20,253 bases of DNA from an uncultured bacterium (GTDB lineage: Bacteria > Bacillota > Clostridia > Christensenellales > QALW01). This document shows positions 1-6,647 of the stretch, one piece after another (within the stretch, counting starts at the first letter, position 1; each line of letters begins with the position of its first letter). A program made the translations under genes and the position numbers. Below the pieces are notes generated by a model that saw only the letters and a list, made by a program, of their open reading frames with translations, was not told the origin of the DNA and searched no databases. The DNA lies in NCBI GenBank assembly GCA_905214315.1, contig CAJMLN010000038.1:1-20253 (forward strand), read 5' to 3'.

Positions 1-41
1 GGCTATACAGGGAGTCTTTTATTCGCGATAATGTAAAATAA

Positions 42-74
42 AAAAAACATATACCAATAAAGTATATGTTTTTT
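42..74 (-). terminator. Intrinsic terminator after rpmF
   Basis: Perfect 13-bp inverted repeat (42-54 and 62-74) with a 7-nt loop, lying 10 bp past the rpmF stop. Its arms begin and end in A/T runs, so the minus-strand RNA ends in a U run. It closes the ackA-yceD-rpmF unit. The stem is AT-rich and near symmetrical, so it could also act on plus-strand transcription. Confidence 0.8.
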
Positions 75-84
75 ATCAATATTT

Positions 85-270
85 TTATTTTTGCTCTTTT
101 TGAACAACGATCTGCTTACCGTCATAATAACCGCAAGCCTTGCACATTCTGTGCGCCAGCTTTTGCGCTTTACACTGCGGGCATTCAACAATACCCGGCA
201 AAGAAAGCTTCCAGTTTGCTCTTCGACTGTCTCTTCTTGCCCTTGAAACCTTACGCTTTGGTACCGCCAT
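85..270 (-). CDS. rpmF: 50S ribosomal protein L32
   Basis: Protein of the large ribosomal subunit, 61 aa, the normal length for L32. The N-terminus MAVPKRKVSRARRDSRR is the family signature and is very basic. A zinc ribbon follows, with Cys30, Cys33, Cys43 and Cys46 (CPQC and CKAC), so this is the zinc-binding form rather than the cysteine-free paralogue some Firmicutes use under zinc limitation. The start is set by a full Shine-Dalgarno, AAGGAGGTG, which overlaps the stop codon of yceD just upstream. The gene is last in the yceD-rpmF unit and is followed at once by a hairpin terminator. The yceD-rpmF pairing is conserved across bacteria. The identification is secure. Confidence 0.97.
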   Translation of the reverse strand: MAVPKRKVSRARRDSRRANWKLSLPGIVECPQCKAQKLAHRMCKACGYYDGKQIVVQKEQK

Positions 271-284
271 GGGAAAACACCTCC

Positions 285-770
285 TTAGTCCACTGATCCA
301 CGCAACACGGCAAAAGGATTATCCTCATCTTCCGTTTTGCATGAACAAGATGAAAAATTTTTATCAATACCGCAGTGAGGACACAACCCCTTGCAATCTT
401 CCCGACACAGACGCTCTATGGGAAGACCTGTAATAACAGTGTCCATCAACAACGGCTGAAAATCAATCGTATCATTCGGTAAAATCGTGAAATGCTCTTC
501 TTCCGCCCGGTGAGAATAACTCTCTGCAAACTCAAAAAGCAAATCTTTTGAAAACTCCTTTAAGCAGCGGTCACACTCAAAAATACAGGAAACCGAAACC
601 GTTCCCGTAAAACGAACGATATCCCCCTCAGCTATATAAGAGCCTGTGACTCTTGCCGGTACCGGAAAACTGACCTTGCCCATATAATCTATTGGCACAA
701 GTGGAGCATCCAGATGAAATTCAAACTTTTCGCCCTGATTTCGCAGAGCCTCTTTTACCGAAATTATCAT
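285..770 (-). CDS. yceD: YceD / DUF177 family protein
   Basis: DUF177 (YceD) protein of 161 aa, encoded just upstream of rpmF as in most bacteria. The family is linked to 23S rRNA accumulation, but its molecular action is unclear. Visible marks are a central CIFECDRCLKEF cysteine motif and a C-terminal cluster, LCREDCKGLCPHCG followed by CSC, which probably binds metal. The open frame extends upstream to a GTG at 824 that overlaps the ackA stop. That start is unlikely, because a consensus promoter (792-820) lies inside the extension, and transcription from it would begin near 785. I therefore place the start at the ATG at 770 (MIISVKEALRNQG); the ATG at 776 is the alternative. The ribosome site is weak (GGA). 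The rpmF ribosome site overlaps this gene's stop. Confidence 0.9.
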   Translation of the reverse strand: MIISVKEALRNQGEKFEFHLDAPLVPIDYMGKVSFPVPARVTGSYIAEGDIVRFTGTVSVSCIFECDRCLKEFSKDLLFEFAESYSHRAEEEHFTILPNDTIDFQPLLMDTVITGLPIERLCREDCKGLCPHCGIDKNFSSCSCKTEDEDNPFAVLRGSVD

Positions 771-791
771 ACACATTCCAAATACTAAACT

Positions 792-820
792 ATTATATCG
801 ATATACCAACGCTTTGTCAA
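792..820 (-). promoter_or_regulatory. Consensus sigma-A promoter for yceD-rpmF
   Basis: Exact TTGACA (820-815), exact 17-bp spacer, exact TATAAT (797-792). The -35 begins at the base after the ackA stop codon (823-821). The predicted transcript start is near 785, giving a very short leader before ATG 776 or 770. This provides ribosome-related yceD-rpmF with its own strong promoter, independent of ackA read-through. Confidence 0.88.
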
Positions 821-2014
821 TCACATTTTTGAAAGCTCTGCCGTATCCCGCGCAATGACCAATTCCTCGTTAGTAGGAATTACCAGCACCTTTACTTTAG
901 AATCCGGCGTGGAAATAACGGCTTCTTTTCCCCGCACCTTATTGGCTTCCGAATCCAGCTTTATCCCGAGGAACTCCAGCCCTTCCACCGATGCCGCGCG
1001 CACGGTATCCGTATTCTCCCCTACACCCGCAGTAAATACGATGGCATCCACGCCGCCCATTGCCGCAGCATACGCGCCGATATATTTCTTTACATGATAG
1101 CAGAAAATATCCAATGCCAGCTGAGCACGTTCATTTCCCTCTTCCGCCGCCGCGCAAAGATCGCGGAAATCACTGCTTACACCGGAAATTCCGAGCATGC
1201 CGCTCTGCTTGTTCAGATAGGCATCCATCTGATCGATATCCATGCCGTATTTATTCATCAGGAAACGAATGATCGCCGGATCGATATTGCCACAGCGCGT
1301 CCCCATGGGAAGGCCTTCAATCGGCGTAAGCCCCATGGAGGTATCCATGCACTTGCCGCCCTTTACCGCCGCAATACTGGAGCCATTGCCCAAATGGCAG
1401 GAAATAATTTTGAGCTCCTCGGGTTTTTTCCCTAAAATTTCAGCGCAGCGCTGTGAAACAAAGCGATGGGAGGAACCGTGAAAGCCGTATCTTCTCACCT
1501 TAAATTTTTCATACGCCTCATAGGGAAGGCCGTAAATATAGGATGTGGCCGGCATCGTTTGATGGAAAGCCGTATCAAAGACTCCCACCATAGGCGTATT
1601 GGGCATAACCGCCTTGCACGCCGCAATGCCCTGCAGATTTGCCGGATTATGCAGCGGAGCCAGATCAATCAGGCTCTCCATCATGGCAATTACTTCATCG
1701 GAAATTTTTACCGAGCAGGCAAATTTATCACCGCCGTGTACCACCCGGTGGCCGACCGCGCCGATTTCATCCATAGAACGGATCACACCGATTTTTTCAT
1801 CGGTAAGCGTGGAAAGCACCAGCTGAATTGCTTCCTCATGATTGCCCATATTTTTTTGAATCTCCGTGGTTTCGCCGTGAGCCGTATGCTTAAGCTTTGA
1901 GCCCTCCAGGCCGATACGGTCAATCGCGCCCTTGGCGATAACGGATTCATTTTCCATGTCGATCAGCTGATATTTCAGCGAACTGGAGCCTGCATTGATA
2001 ACTAAAACCTTCAT
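821..2014 (-). CDS. ackA: Acetate kinase
   Basis: Converts acetyl phosphate and ADP to acetate and ATP in the cytosol, the last step of the Pta-AckA route in fermenting anaerobes. At 397 aa it has full family length. Motifs seen: the ASKHA phosphate-1 loop VINAGSSSLKYQL (residues 5-17), VGHRVVHGGDKF with Arg90, VFDTAFHQTMP with the catalytic Asp147, YGFHGSSHRFVS (176-187) with the conserved His residues, and the C-terminal adenosine loop FTAGVGENT. The ATG is preceded by GGAGG at good spacing. The leader is about 75 nt if the extended -10 at 2097-2105 is used. The partner gene pta, commonly next to ackA in Clostridia, is not in the window. The stop abuts the yceD promoter. Confidence 0.98.
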   Translation of the reverse strand: MKVLVINAGSSSLKYQLIDMENESVIAKGAIDRIGLEGSKLKHTAHGETTEIQKNMGNHEEAIQLVLSTLTDEKIGVIRSMDEIGAVGHRVVHGGDKFACSVKISDEVIAMMESLIDLAPLHNPANLQGIAACKAVMPNTPMVGVFDTAFHQTMPATSYIYGLPYEAYEKFKVRRYGFHGSSHRFVSQRCAEILGKKPEELKIISCHLGNGSSIAAVKGGKCMDTSMGLTPIEGLPMGTRCGNIDPAIIRFLMNKYGMDIDQMDAYLNKQSGMLGISGVSSDFRDLCAAAEEGNERAQLALDIFCYHVKKYIGAYAAAMGGVDAIVFTAGVGENTDTVRAASVEGLEFLGIKLDSEANKVRGKEAVISTPDSKVKVLVIPTNEELVIARDTAELSKM

Positions 2015-2041
2015 ATTTTACCTCCGGTAAATAAAAATCAA

Positions 2042-2070
2042 TTGGGATTTTTGCTTATGTATGCTATAAT
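2042..2070 (+). promoter_or_regulatory. Promoter for tmcAL
   Basis: TTGGGA (2042-2047), exact 17-bp spacer, exact TATAAT (2065-2070), with a TG one base upstream of the -10 (extended -10). The predicted transcript start near 2077 gives a leader of about 65 nt before 2143. It points right, towards and through the ackA promoter region. Confidence 0.7.
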
Positions 2071-2096
2071 AAAATAAACTTTCAACATACGTTGGT

Positions 2097-2105
2097 ATTA
2101 TAACA
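2097..2105 (-). promoter_or_regulatory. Extended -10 promoter for ackA
   Basis: On the minus strand, TGTTATAAT is an exact extended -10 element. The -35 at the standard distance (TATACG, 2125-2120) matches only 3 of 6, as is usual for extended -10 promoters. Predicted start near 2090, about 75 nt from the ackA ATG. An alternative, TTGAAA (2085-2080) with a poor -10 near 2056-2062, is less likely. Confidence 0.55.
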
Positions 2106-2142
2106 CACTTTTATATTTCCGTATATCAAAAAATAAAAAAGG

Positions 2143-3210
2143 GTGAGTCCAATCAAAATTTGTGGAATCATTTGCGAATATAACCCTCTGCACAACGGTC
2201 ATAGATACCAGCTGCAATATGCCCGTAAAAATTCTGATTTCGTGGTATGTATCATGAGCGGGCATTTTGTACAGCGCGGAGAATGTGCCGTATTTGATAA
2301 ATTCTCCCGCGCGGAAGCCGCGCTCTTATCCGGCGCCGACGCCGTCTTTGAGCTGCCTGCCGTCTTTGCCATACAAGCCGCCGAATACTTTGCCTTGGGC
2401 GGCGTACTTACCGCCCAAAGGCTCAGCTGCACACACCTTTGCTTCGGCAGTGAGGCCGGGGAGCTTTCCCGTCTGGAAGCTTCTGCCTGCTCCACGCCGC
2501 CGGCACAATTAAAATCACGCCTGAAAGACGGCTTTTCCTACGGGCGCGCGCTCTCCTGTTCAGAAGAGCAGCTTCTGCCCAACAATATGCTTGGCATTGA
2601 ATACTTAAAAGCCATAAAAAAAACCGGCGGCACACTTCTGCCCCTCACTTTAAAGCGTCAACCCGAGTTTTCCTCCGCTCAAATGCTCCGCAATGCGTTA
2701 AAAAACGGTACCAATGCCGAACAGATGTACCCTTTTACAGCCAAACCTTTGTTCTGGGAGCAATTTTTTGAGCTTGTAAAATATCGTTTACTCTCCATCA
2801 CTACAGAAGAGCTGGCCAACATTTGCGGCGTCAGTGAAGGCCTGGAATATAAAATAAAAAAAGAGTGCCTTGCCGCGCAAAGCCTTGACGAACTGATTCT
2901 GCGCATTAAAAGCAAACGGTATCCTTATTCCCGTATCAGCCGTATTCTTTGCTGCGCACTGCTGAATATTACCAAGCCAACCCTTGCCGCACTGCTGAAC
3001 GAGCCTCCCCAGGTACGTCTTTTAGGCATAAAAAAAGAAAAGCTGGCTCTGCTTTCCCTTTTAACCAATTACTACAGCTCCCCTTCAGCCATTGCAGATG
3101 CCGCAACCGCGTCCTCTGCGGCAATCGATCAATATGCCACACAGGTCTACTCGCTCTTTTCACCGCTTTCGGGAACGGAGGATTTTACCCTGCCGTTTTT
3201 AAAAGTGTAG
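2143..3210 (+). CDS. tmcAL: tRNA(Met) cytidine acetate ligase (TmcAL, YlbM family)
   Basis: Makes N4-acetylcytidine at the wobble base of elongator tRNA-Met, using acetate and ATP. Family motifs are all present: GIICEYNPLHNGHRYQ near the N-terminus (nucleotidyltransferase HxGH, here HNGH), CIMSGHFVQRGECAVFDKFSRAEAAL, FELP, LPNNMLGIEYLKA, SSAQMLR (family SATxIR) and KRYPYSRISRIL. At 355 aa it is shorter than the usual roughly 390-410; the loss seems to be in the linker around residues 120-180, not in motifs. The frame opens at GTG 2143, with no proper ribosome site before it. However, GGGTGA at 2141-2146 would itself be a good ribosome site for a start a few codons on, where homologues begin (MKI...), but that codon is ATC. 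Divergent from ackA, which makes acetate, a substrate of this enzyme. Confidence 0.93.
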   Translation: MSPIKICGIICEYNPLHNGHRYQLQYARKNSDFVVCIMSGHFVQRGECAVFDKFSRAEAALLSGADAVFELPAVFAIQAAEYFALGGVLTAQRLSCTHLCFGSEAGELSRLEASACSTPPAQLKSRLKDGFSYGRALSCSEEQLLPNNMLGIEYLKAIKKTGGTLLPLTLKRQPEFSSAQMLRNALKNGTNAEQMYPFTAKPLFWEQFFELVKYRLLSITTEELANICGVSEGLEYKIKKECLAAQSLDELILRIKSKRYPYSRISRILCCALLNITKPTLAALLNEPPQVRLLGIKKEKLALLSLLTNYYSSPSAIADAATASSAAIDQYATQVYSLFSPLSGTEDFTLPFLKV

Positions 3211-3342
3211 TTTTTTAAGCAAACGGCACACCTTATCACGGCTGTTGCCGAATATGTGTACATCAATTACTCCAGCTGTGCGCCGATACCTATTCGCCAT
3301 AGACAGCGGGGCCGCGTTTACAACGCGCAGAAATTGCCCTGT

Positions 3343-3382
3343 AACGGTATTTTATATATTCCACTCAAAAATAACCGTTTTT
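3343..3382 (+). terminator. Weak hairpin after tmcAL, possible terminator
   Basis: Arms 3343-3353 and 3368-3379 pair with one bulged A, loop of 14 nt, and a five-T run at 3378-3382 on the plus strand. The T run overlaps the last bases of the convergent phospholipase gene. The long loop and short tail make it a weak candidate. The rest of the 170-bp gap (3211-3380) holds a second small palindrome (CGCGTT-tac-AACGCG, 3313-3327) without a T tail, and no gene that I can support. Confidence 0.35.
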
Positions 3383-4148
3383 ACATCCCGATTTCCTTTT
3401 TGATTTTATCCACAACAGCAAGCGCTGCCTCCCGTCCCATCATCAAACATTCCTCGGCCTTTTCCAAATTGTCCATAGGAATCGTGCGCAAGTCAGGGTT
3501 AATCAGGCAGTCGCTTTCCTCGTACAGCTGTTCTACCACCTGCCAATCGCACATTTCAAAAGAATTCATAATGATTTCTACCAGATTTTTCGCTCTTTCA
3601 TGTCCCCATCCCTGATAGCCGACATCCACGGCAATCACATATTCCGCGCCCATGGCACGTACCTCGCGGATAGGAACACGTGTCATTGCTCCGCCGTCTA
3701 CCAATTGCATTCCTTCAATTTCCACCGGCTCAAAAACCCCGGGAATAGCAAAACTTGCATGGCACGCTTTTGAAACCTTTCCTTTGGTAAACGGCACACA
3801 TCTGCCGGAAATCAAATCGCATGCTATTGCACAAAAAGGCGGATCGCATTCTTCAATATTTTTTCCTTTTGTCAGCATATCTACAAGCTGCTCTGCTTTT
3901 TCACCTTTCATAAAACCCATTTTGGGAATCGTAACATCTAAAAAAGAAGAAAGATCAATCGAAGCGCATAATTTCCCGGCCATATACATATCGCTGCCCG
4001 TACAAAAAAGCCCGCCGGCAATTGCTCCCGCACTGCAGCCGGCAACAAAATCAAGAGGAATATTGTTTTCCCGCAGCACCTGCAATACTCCGATATGCGC
4101 CACTCCATGTGCCGAACCGCCGCCCAGGGCAATACCCACTTTTTTCAT
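3381..4148 (-). CDS. Patatin-like phospholipase (RssA/YlbK type)
   Basis: Cytosolic or membrane-attached serine acyl hydrolase of the patatin family, 255 aa, a single patatin domain as in RssA and B. subtilis YlbK. Seen directly: the oxyanion glycine loop GIALGGGSAHGVAHIGVL (residues 5-22), the nucleophile elbow GCSAG with Ser39, SFAIPGVFEP, and the dyad aspartate Asp151 in LVDGGAMTRVP. The catalytic dyad is therefore intact. No signal peptide or membrane segment. The substrate is unknown; the family hydrolyses acyl esters of lipids. GGGAG sits 11 nt before the ATG, a rather long spacing. It is divergent from ylbJ with only 41 bp between starts, and ylbK and ylbJ also lie close together in Bacillus. 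Confidence 0.93.
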   Translation of the reverse strand: MKKVGIALGGGSAHGVAHIGVLQVLRENNIPLDFVAGCSAGAIAGGLFCTGSDMYMAGKLCASIDLSSFLDVTIPKMGFMKGEKAEQLVDMLTKGKNIEECDPPFCAIACDLISGRCVPFTKGKVSKACHASFAIPGVFEPVEIEGMQLVDGGAMTRVPIREVRAMGAEYVIAVDVGYQGWGHERAKNLVEIIMNSFEMCDWQVVEQLYEESDCLINPDLRTIPMDNLEKAEECLMMGREAALAVVDKIKKEIGM

Positions 4149-4189
4149 AAATCAGTAAACTCCCTAATATATTGAATTGGTGATAGTAT

Positions 4190-5149
4190 TTGTATTTTTT
4201 AATAATTCTTTTAATTATATGCCTTCTGAATCCACAGGTTTCCATAGAAGCAGCAAAACAGGCCATAACCTTATGGTTTACTTCAGTTCTGCCTGTTTTA
4301 TTTCCTTTTTTTATCATCAGCAAAATTCTGTACAACAGCGGCGGCACCACCGTCTTTGCCAAACTGCTGCGGCCGTTCATGAAATTTTTAGATCTGCCCG
4401 AAGACGCTGCATTTCCTCTTTCAATGAGCCTTTTGTGCGGGTATCCCACAGGAAGCCGCATCGTTGGCGATATGCAAAAGAACGGCCTGAAAAACTATGA
4501 ATACTATGCTAATATCTGCTATTCCTCAGGGCCGCTCTTTATTATCGGCAGCGTTGGCACTTTAATGCTAGAAAGTACCCGGAAAGGCTATGCGCTGATG
4601 CTGATTCATGTATGTACACTTATAATTTTTACCGTACTCACACGCCCTAAACATTTAAATTTCCAAACAACCGAATATCAACCGCCCAACGGCAGCTTTG
4701 GCGGCGCCATTGCCGAAAGCATTACCGCCATTTTACAAATCTGCGGCTTTATGGTGTTTTTTTCGGTAATCAGCGGCATCTTATTTCAATATGTACTGAA
4801 AAACCAGCCCCTGCTTATAAACGGACTGATCTCCGGATTTTTGGAATTCACTTCGGGAATAAAAATAATAAGCATGCAACCGATTCTTACCATGCCTATT
4901 ATCAGCTTCTATCTTTCATTCGGAGGCTGCTGTGTCATTGCCCAATGCCTGGCTCAGCTTAACGGGATCAACAAAAAAAAGTTTATTGCCAATCGCTTGT
5001 TCTGCGGCGCTATTGCCTTTCTCTTATGCTGTATATACGAAAAAACCGCGCTATTTGTCCCGCTTTTAATCACCACATGCATCGCCGCGGGAAGCTTTGC
5101 AGGAAAGCGCATAAAAGGCCGTTATTTGTTAAAATCCTCTAAATCCTGA
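4190..5149 (+). CDS. ylbJ: Sporulation integral membrane protein YlbJ
   Basis: Polytopic membrane protein of 319 aa with roughly eight hydrophobic segments. The conserved stretch LWFTSVLPVLFPFFIISKIL (residues 29-48) and MSLLCGYPTGSRIVGDM (79-95) identify YlbJ, which has the nucleoside-recognition (Gate) fold. In B. subtilis the protein is needed for normal heat-resistant spores; its transport substrate is not known. The start is TTG at 4190, chosen because GGTGAT (4179-4184) lies 5 nt upstream and the protein begins directly in the first hydrophobic helix. No clear promoter is seen in the 41-bp gap to the divergent phospholipase gene. The 3' end overlaps the convergent coiled-coil gene by 28 bp. 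Confidence 0.93.
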   Translation: MYFLIILLIICLLNPQVSIEAAKQAITLWFTSVLPVLFPFFIISKILYNSGGTTVFAKLLRPFMKFLDLPEDAAFPLSMSLLCGYPTGSRIVGDMQKNGLKNYEYYANICYSSGPLFIIGSVGTLMLESTRKGYALMLIHVCTLIIFTVLTRPKHLNFQTTEYQPPNGSFGGAIAESITAILQICGFMVFFSVISGILFQYVLKNQPLLINGLISGFLEFTSGIKIISMQPILTMPIISFYLSFGGCCVIAQCLAQLNGINKKKFIANRLFCGAIAFLLCCIYEKTALFVPLLITTCIAAGSFAGKRIKGRYLLKSSKS

Positions 5150-5568
5150 GTGATCTGTCCCTCTAATTCACCCACACGGCTTTTCAGTTCCGTAAGCAGA
5201 TCTACCGCATAATTCTTAGCCGATAGCTTAATCTCTTTTGCATTCTGGCGCGCCATATCAATGATTTTTTTCCCTTCGATCTCCGCATTACGGGTAATCT
5301 CATTTTCCGATACCATTTCTTCAGCAGTCTTTTGCGCTGCGGCGATACACTGCTTAGCCTCTTCTTCGGCATCAATTAGGATCTGCCGCCGTTCCTTCAT
5401 TATATTAGCGGCACGCTCCAGCTCGTTAGGCAGGCTTTCTCTGAGCTCGTCGATAATATCCAGACACGCATCCGCGTCCACAAGGCTTTTATCGGAAAAC
5501 AGTCCTTTTTTTGTTTGGCTCAATTCTTTCTCCAGCTCGTCTAAAAGATTGGTAATCACGCTATCCAT
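5122..5568 (-). CDS. Conserved coiled-coil protein, unknown function
   Basis: Hydrophilic protein of 148 aa, strongly charged and Ala/Glu/Lys-rich, with long predicted helices. Residues around 60-115 (ERRQILIDAEEEAKQCIAAA and onward) look like a coiled coil of the type found in DivIVA-like proteins or ATPase stalk subunits (V-type subunit H, F0 b). Such genes are often labelled ATPase in Clostridia; I see no nucleotide-binding motif. The frame opens at 5574 with an ATG that abuts AGGAGA and overlaps the coaD stop. The ATG at 5568 has the correct 6-nt spacing from AGGAGA and is the better start. It follows coaD in the same unit. Its 3' end runs 28 bp into ylbJ on the other strand. Confidence 0.8.
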   Translation of the reverse strand: MDSVITNLLDELEKELSQTKKGLFSDKSLVDADACLDIIDELRESLPNELERAANIMKERRQILIDAEEEAKQCIAAAQKTAEEMVSENEITRNAEIEGKKIIDMARQNAKEIKLSAKNYAVDLLTELKSRVGELEGQITQDLEDFNK

Positions 5569-5570
5569 AA

Positions 5571-6068
5571 TCATTCTCCTTTATTTTGTTCTGCCATCAA
5601 TTTTTCTTTTATAAAATCATGTACGCAGGCCGGCACCATTTTGCTGATATCACCGCCCAGTCGCCCAATCTCCCTGACAATACTGGAGCTTAAAAAACTG
5701 TGCTCGCTGCTGGCCATCATAAACAATGCCTGAAAATCCGGATCCAGCTTTTGATTCAGAGTAACCCACTGCAGTTCATATTCAAAATCAGTAATTGCCC
5801 TTAAGCCCCGAACGGCCGCAGCCGCACCACGCTTTTTCATATAGTCAACCATTAGGCCTTCAGAAAAATCAATTTCAACATTCCCCAGCCCGGCAACGGA
5901 ACTGCGAAGCATTTCCAACCGCTCTTCCAATGTAAAAAAATATCTTTTTTCGGAATTATTCATAATGGAAACCACCAGCGTATCCGTCATTTTAGCGGCC
6001 CTTGTAATAATATCCAAATGCCCTAATGTAACGGGATCAAAACTGCCGGGATAAATCATCAGTTTCAT
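5571..6068 (-). CDS. coaD: Phosphopantetheine adenylyltransferase
   Basis: Transfers AMP from ATP to 4'-phosphopantetheine, the fourth step of coenzyme A synthesis, in the cytosol. At 165 aa it has normal length. Seen: the nucleotidyltransferase signature IYPGSFDPVTLGHLD (residues 5-19) with TxGH including His17, VRGLRAITDFEYELQ (86-100), and the C-terminal FLSSSIVREI (125-134). AAAGGAG sits 7 nt before the ATG. The gene starts 32 bp inside the end of rsmD, so the two are probably translationally coupled; the rsmD-coaD pair is conserved in many bacteria. Confidence 0.97.
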   Translation of the reverse strand: MKLMIYPGSFDPVTLGHLDIITRAAKMTDTLVVSIMNNSEKRYFFTLEERLEMLRSSVAGLGNVEIDFSEGLMVDYMKKRGAAAAVRGLRAITDFEYELQWVTLNQKLDPDFQALFMMASSEHSFLSSSIVREIGRLGGDISKMVPACVHDFIKEKLMAEQNKGE

Positions 6069-6618
6069 TCTTTTTCTCCTTTAAAAAGGTCAGACTTCTG
6101 CTTCCGTATTTTCTCCGGTCCTCCAAACGGAATAACGGTGCTTCCACGGTAAAATCAGACGCATGCTCCAATATCAAAACGCCGTTTTCTTTTAAAACTG
6201 CAAAAGAAAGCGCCACAATCTCTTCATAATATCCCGCCTGATACGGCGGATCAGCAAAGATAAAATCAAATGTCCGCCCCTCCCGGGTCAATTGCGTTAA
6301 AACTTGAACGAAATCTCCCTGCAGCACCCTTGTGTTCTCTTCACAGTGCAACAGACGGATATTCTCGCGCACCAGCCCGAGAGAAACGTCTGCAAACACG
6401 CACCGCGCCCCAAGAGAAACCGCCTCCAGGCCAACTTGACCGGTACCGGCGAATAAATCCAAAAAGTCTGTTCCCGGAAGATCCGTCCGTATCCTGTTAA
6501 AAAGGGCTTCCTTCACCCTGCCGGAGGTAGGCCTTACGAAATCATCCGGCGGTGAAACAAGTCCTCTTCCTTTAAACACACCGCTGATGATCCTCAGCGT
6601 ATACTTATTTTTCATCAT
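6037..6618 (-). CDS. rsmD: 16S rRNA (guanine-966-N2)-methyltransferase
   Basis: SAM-dependent methylation of the guanine corresponding to E. coli G966 in 16S rRNA. The 193 aa show the family pattern: RIISGVFKGRGL (9-20), RPTSGRVKEALFN (29-41), the SAM loop DLFAGTGQVGLEA (54-66), and the catalytic DPPY (123-126). Two ATG codons lie in tandem (6618 and 6615), and neither has a Shine-Dalgarno. A promoter-like TTGAAA-N17-TAGAAT has its -10 overlapping the first ATG, so transcription from it would start inside the first codons. Either the gene is read from a longer transcript coming from the upstream membrane-protein gene, or it is translated in a near-leaderless way. The C-terminal 10 codons overlap coaD. 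Confidence 0.95.
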   Translation of the reverse strand: MMKNKYTLRIISGVFKGRGLVSPPDDFVRPTSGRVKEALFNRIRTDLPGTDFLDLFAGTGQVGLEAVSLGARCVFADVSLGLVRENIRLLHCEENTRVLQGDFVQVLTQLTREGRTFDFIFADPPYQAGYYEEIVALSFAVLKENGVLILEHASDFTVEAPLFRLEDRRKYGSRSLTFLKEKKNETDDLSRQF

Positions 6619-6645
6619 TCTACCACAAAACTACATTTTTTTCAA
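6617..6645 (-). promoter_or_regulatory. Promoter-like element overlapping the rsmD start
   Basis: TTGAAA (6645-6640), 17-bp spacer, TAGAAT (6622-6617) with TG one base upstream of the -10. 5 of 6 matches in each box. The last bases of the -10 are the first two bases of the first rsmD ATG, so the predicted transcript start (near 6610) is inside the reading frame. It might drive coaD, a leaderless rsmD, or nothing. Confidence 0.45.
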
Positions 6646-6647
6646 TA

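Noticed and set aside
3..191. Minus-strand frame of 62 codons at the left edge
   Set aside because: It overlaps rpmF in another frame and runs through its terminator; the translation has no family features.
1466..1900. Long plus-strand frame of 144 codons opposite ackA
   Set aside because: It is antisense to well-conserved ackA codons and has neither a ribosome site nor domain features; it is a shadow of GC-biased codon positions.
3211..3380. Extra small gene between tmcAL and the phospholipase gene
   Set aside because: No frame with a ribosome site or recognisable content; only weak hairpins are present.
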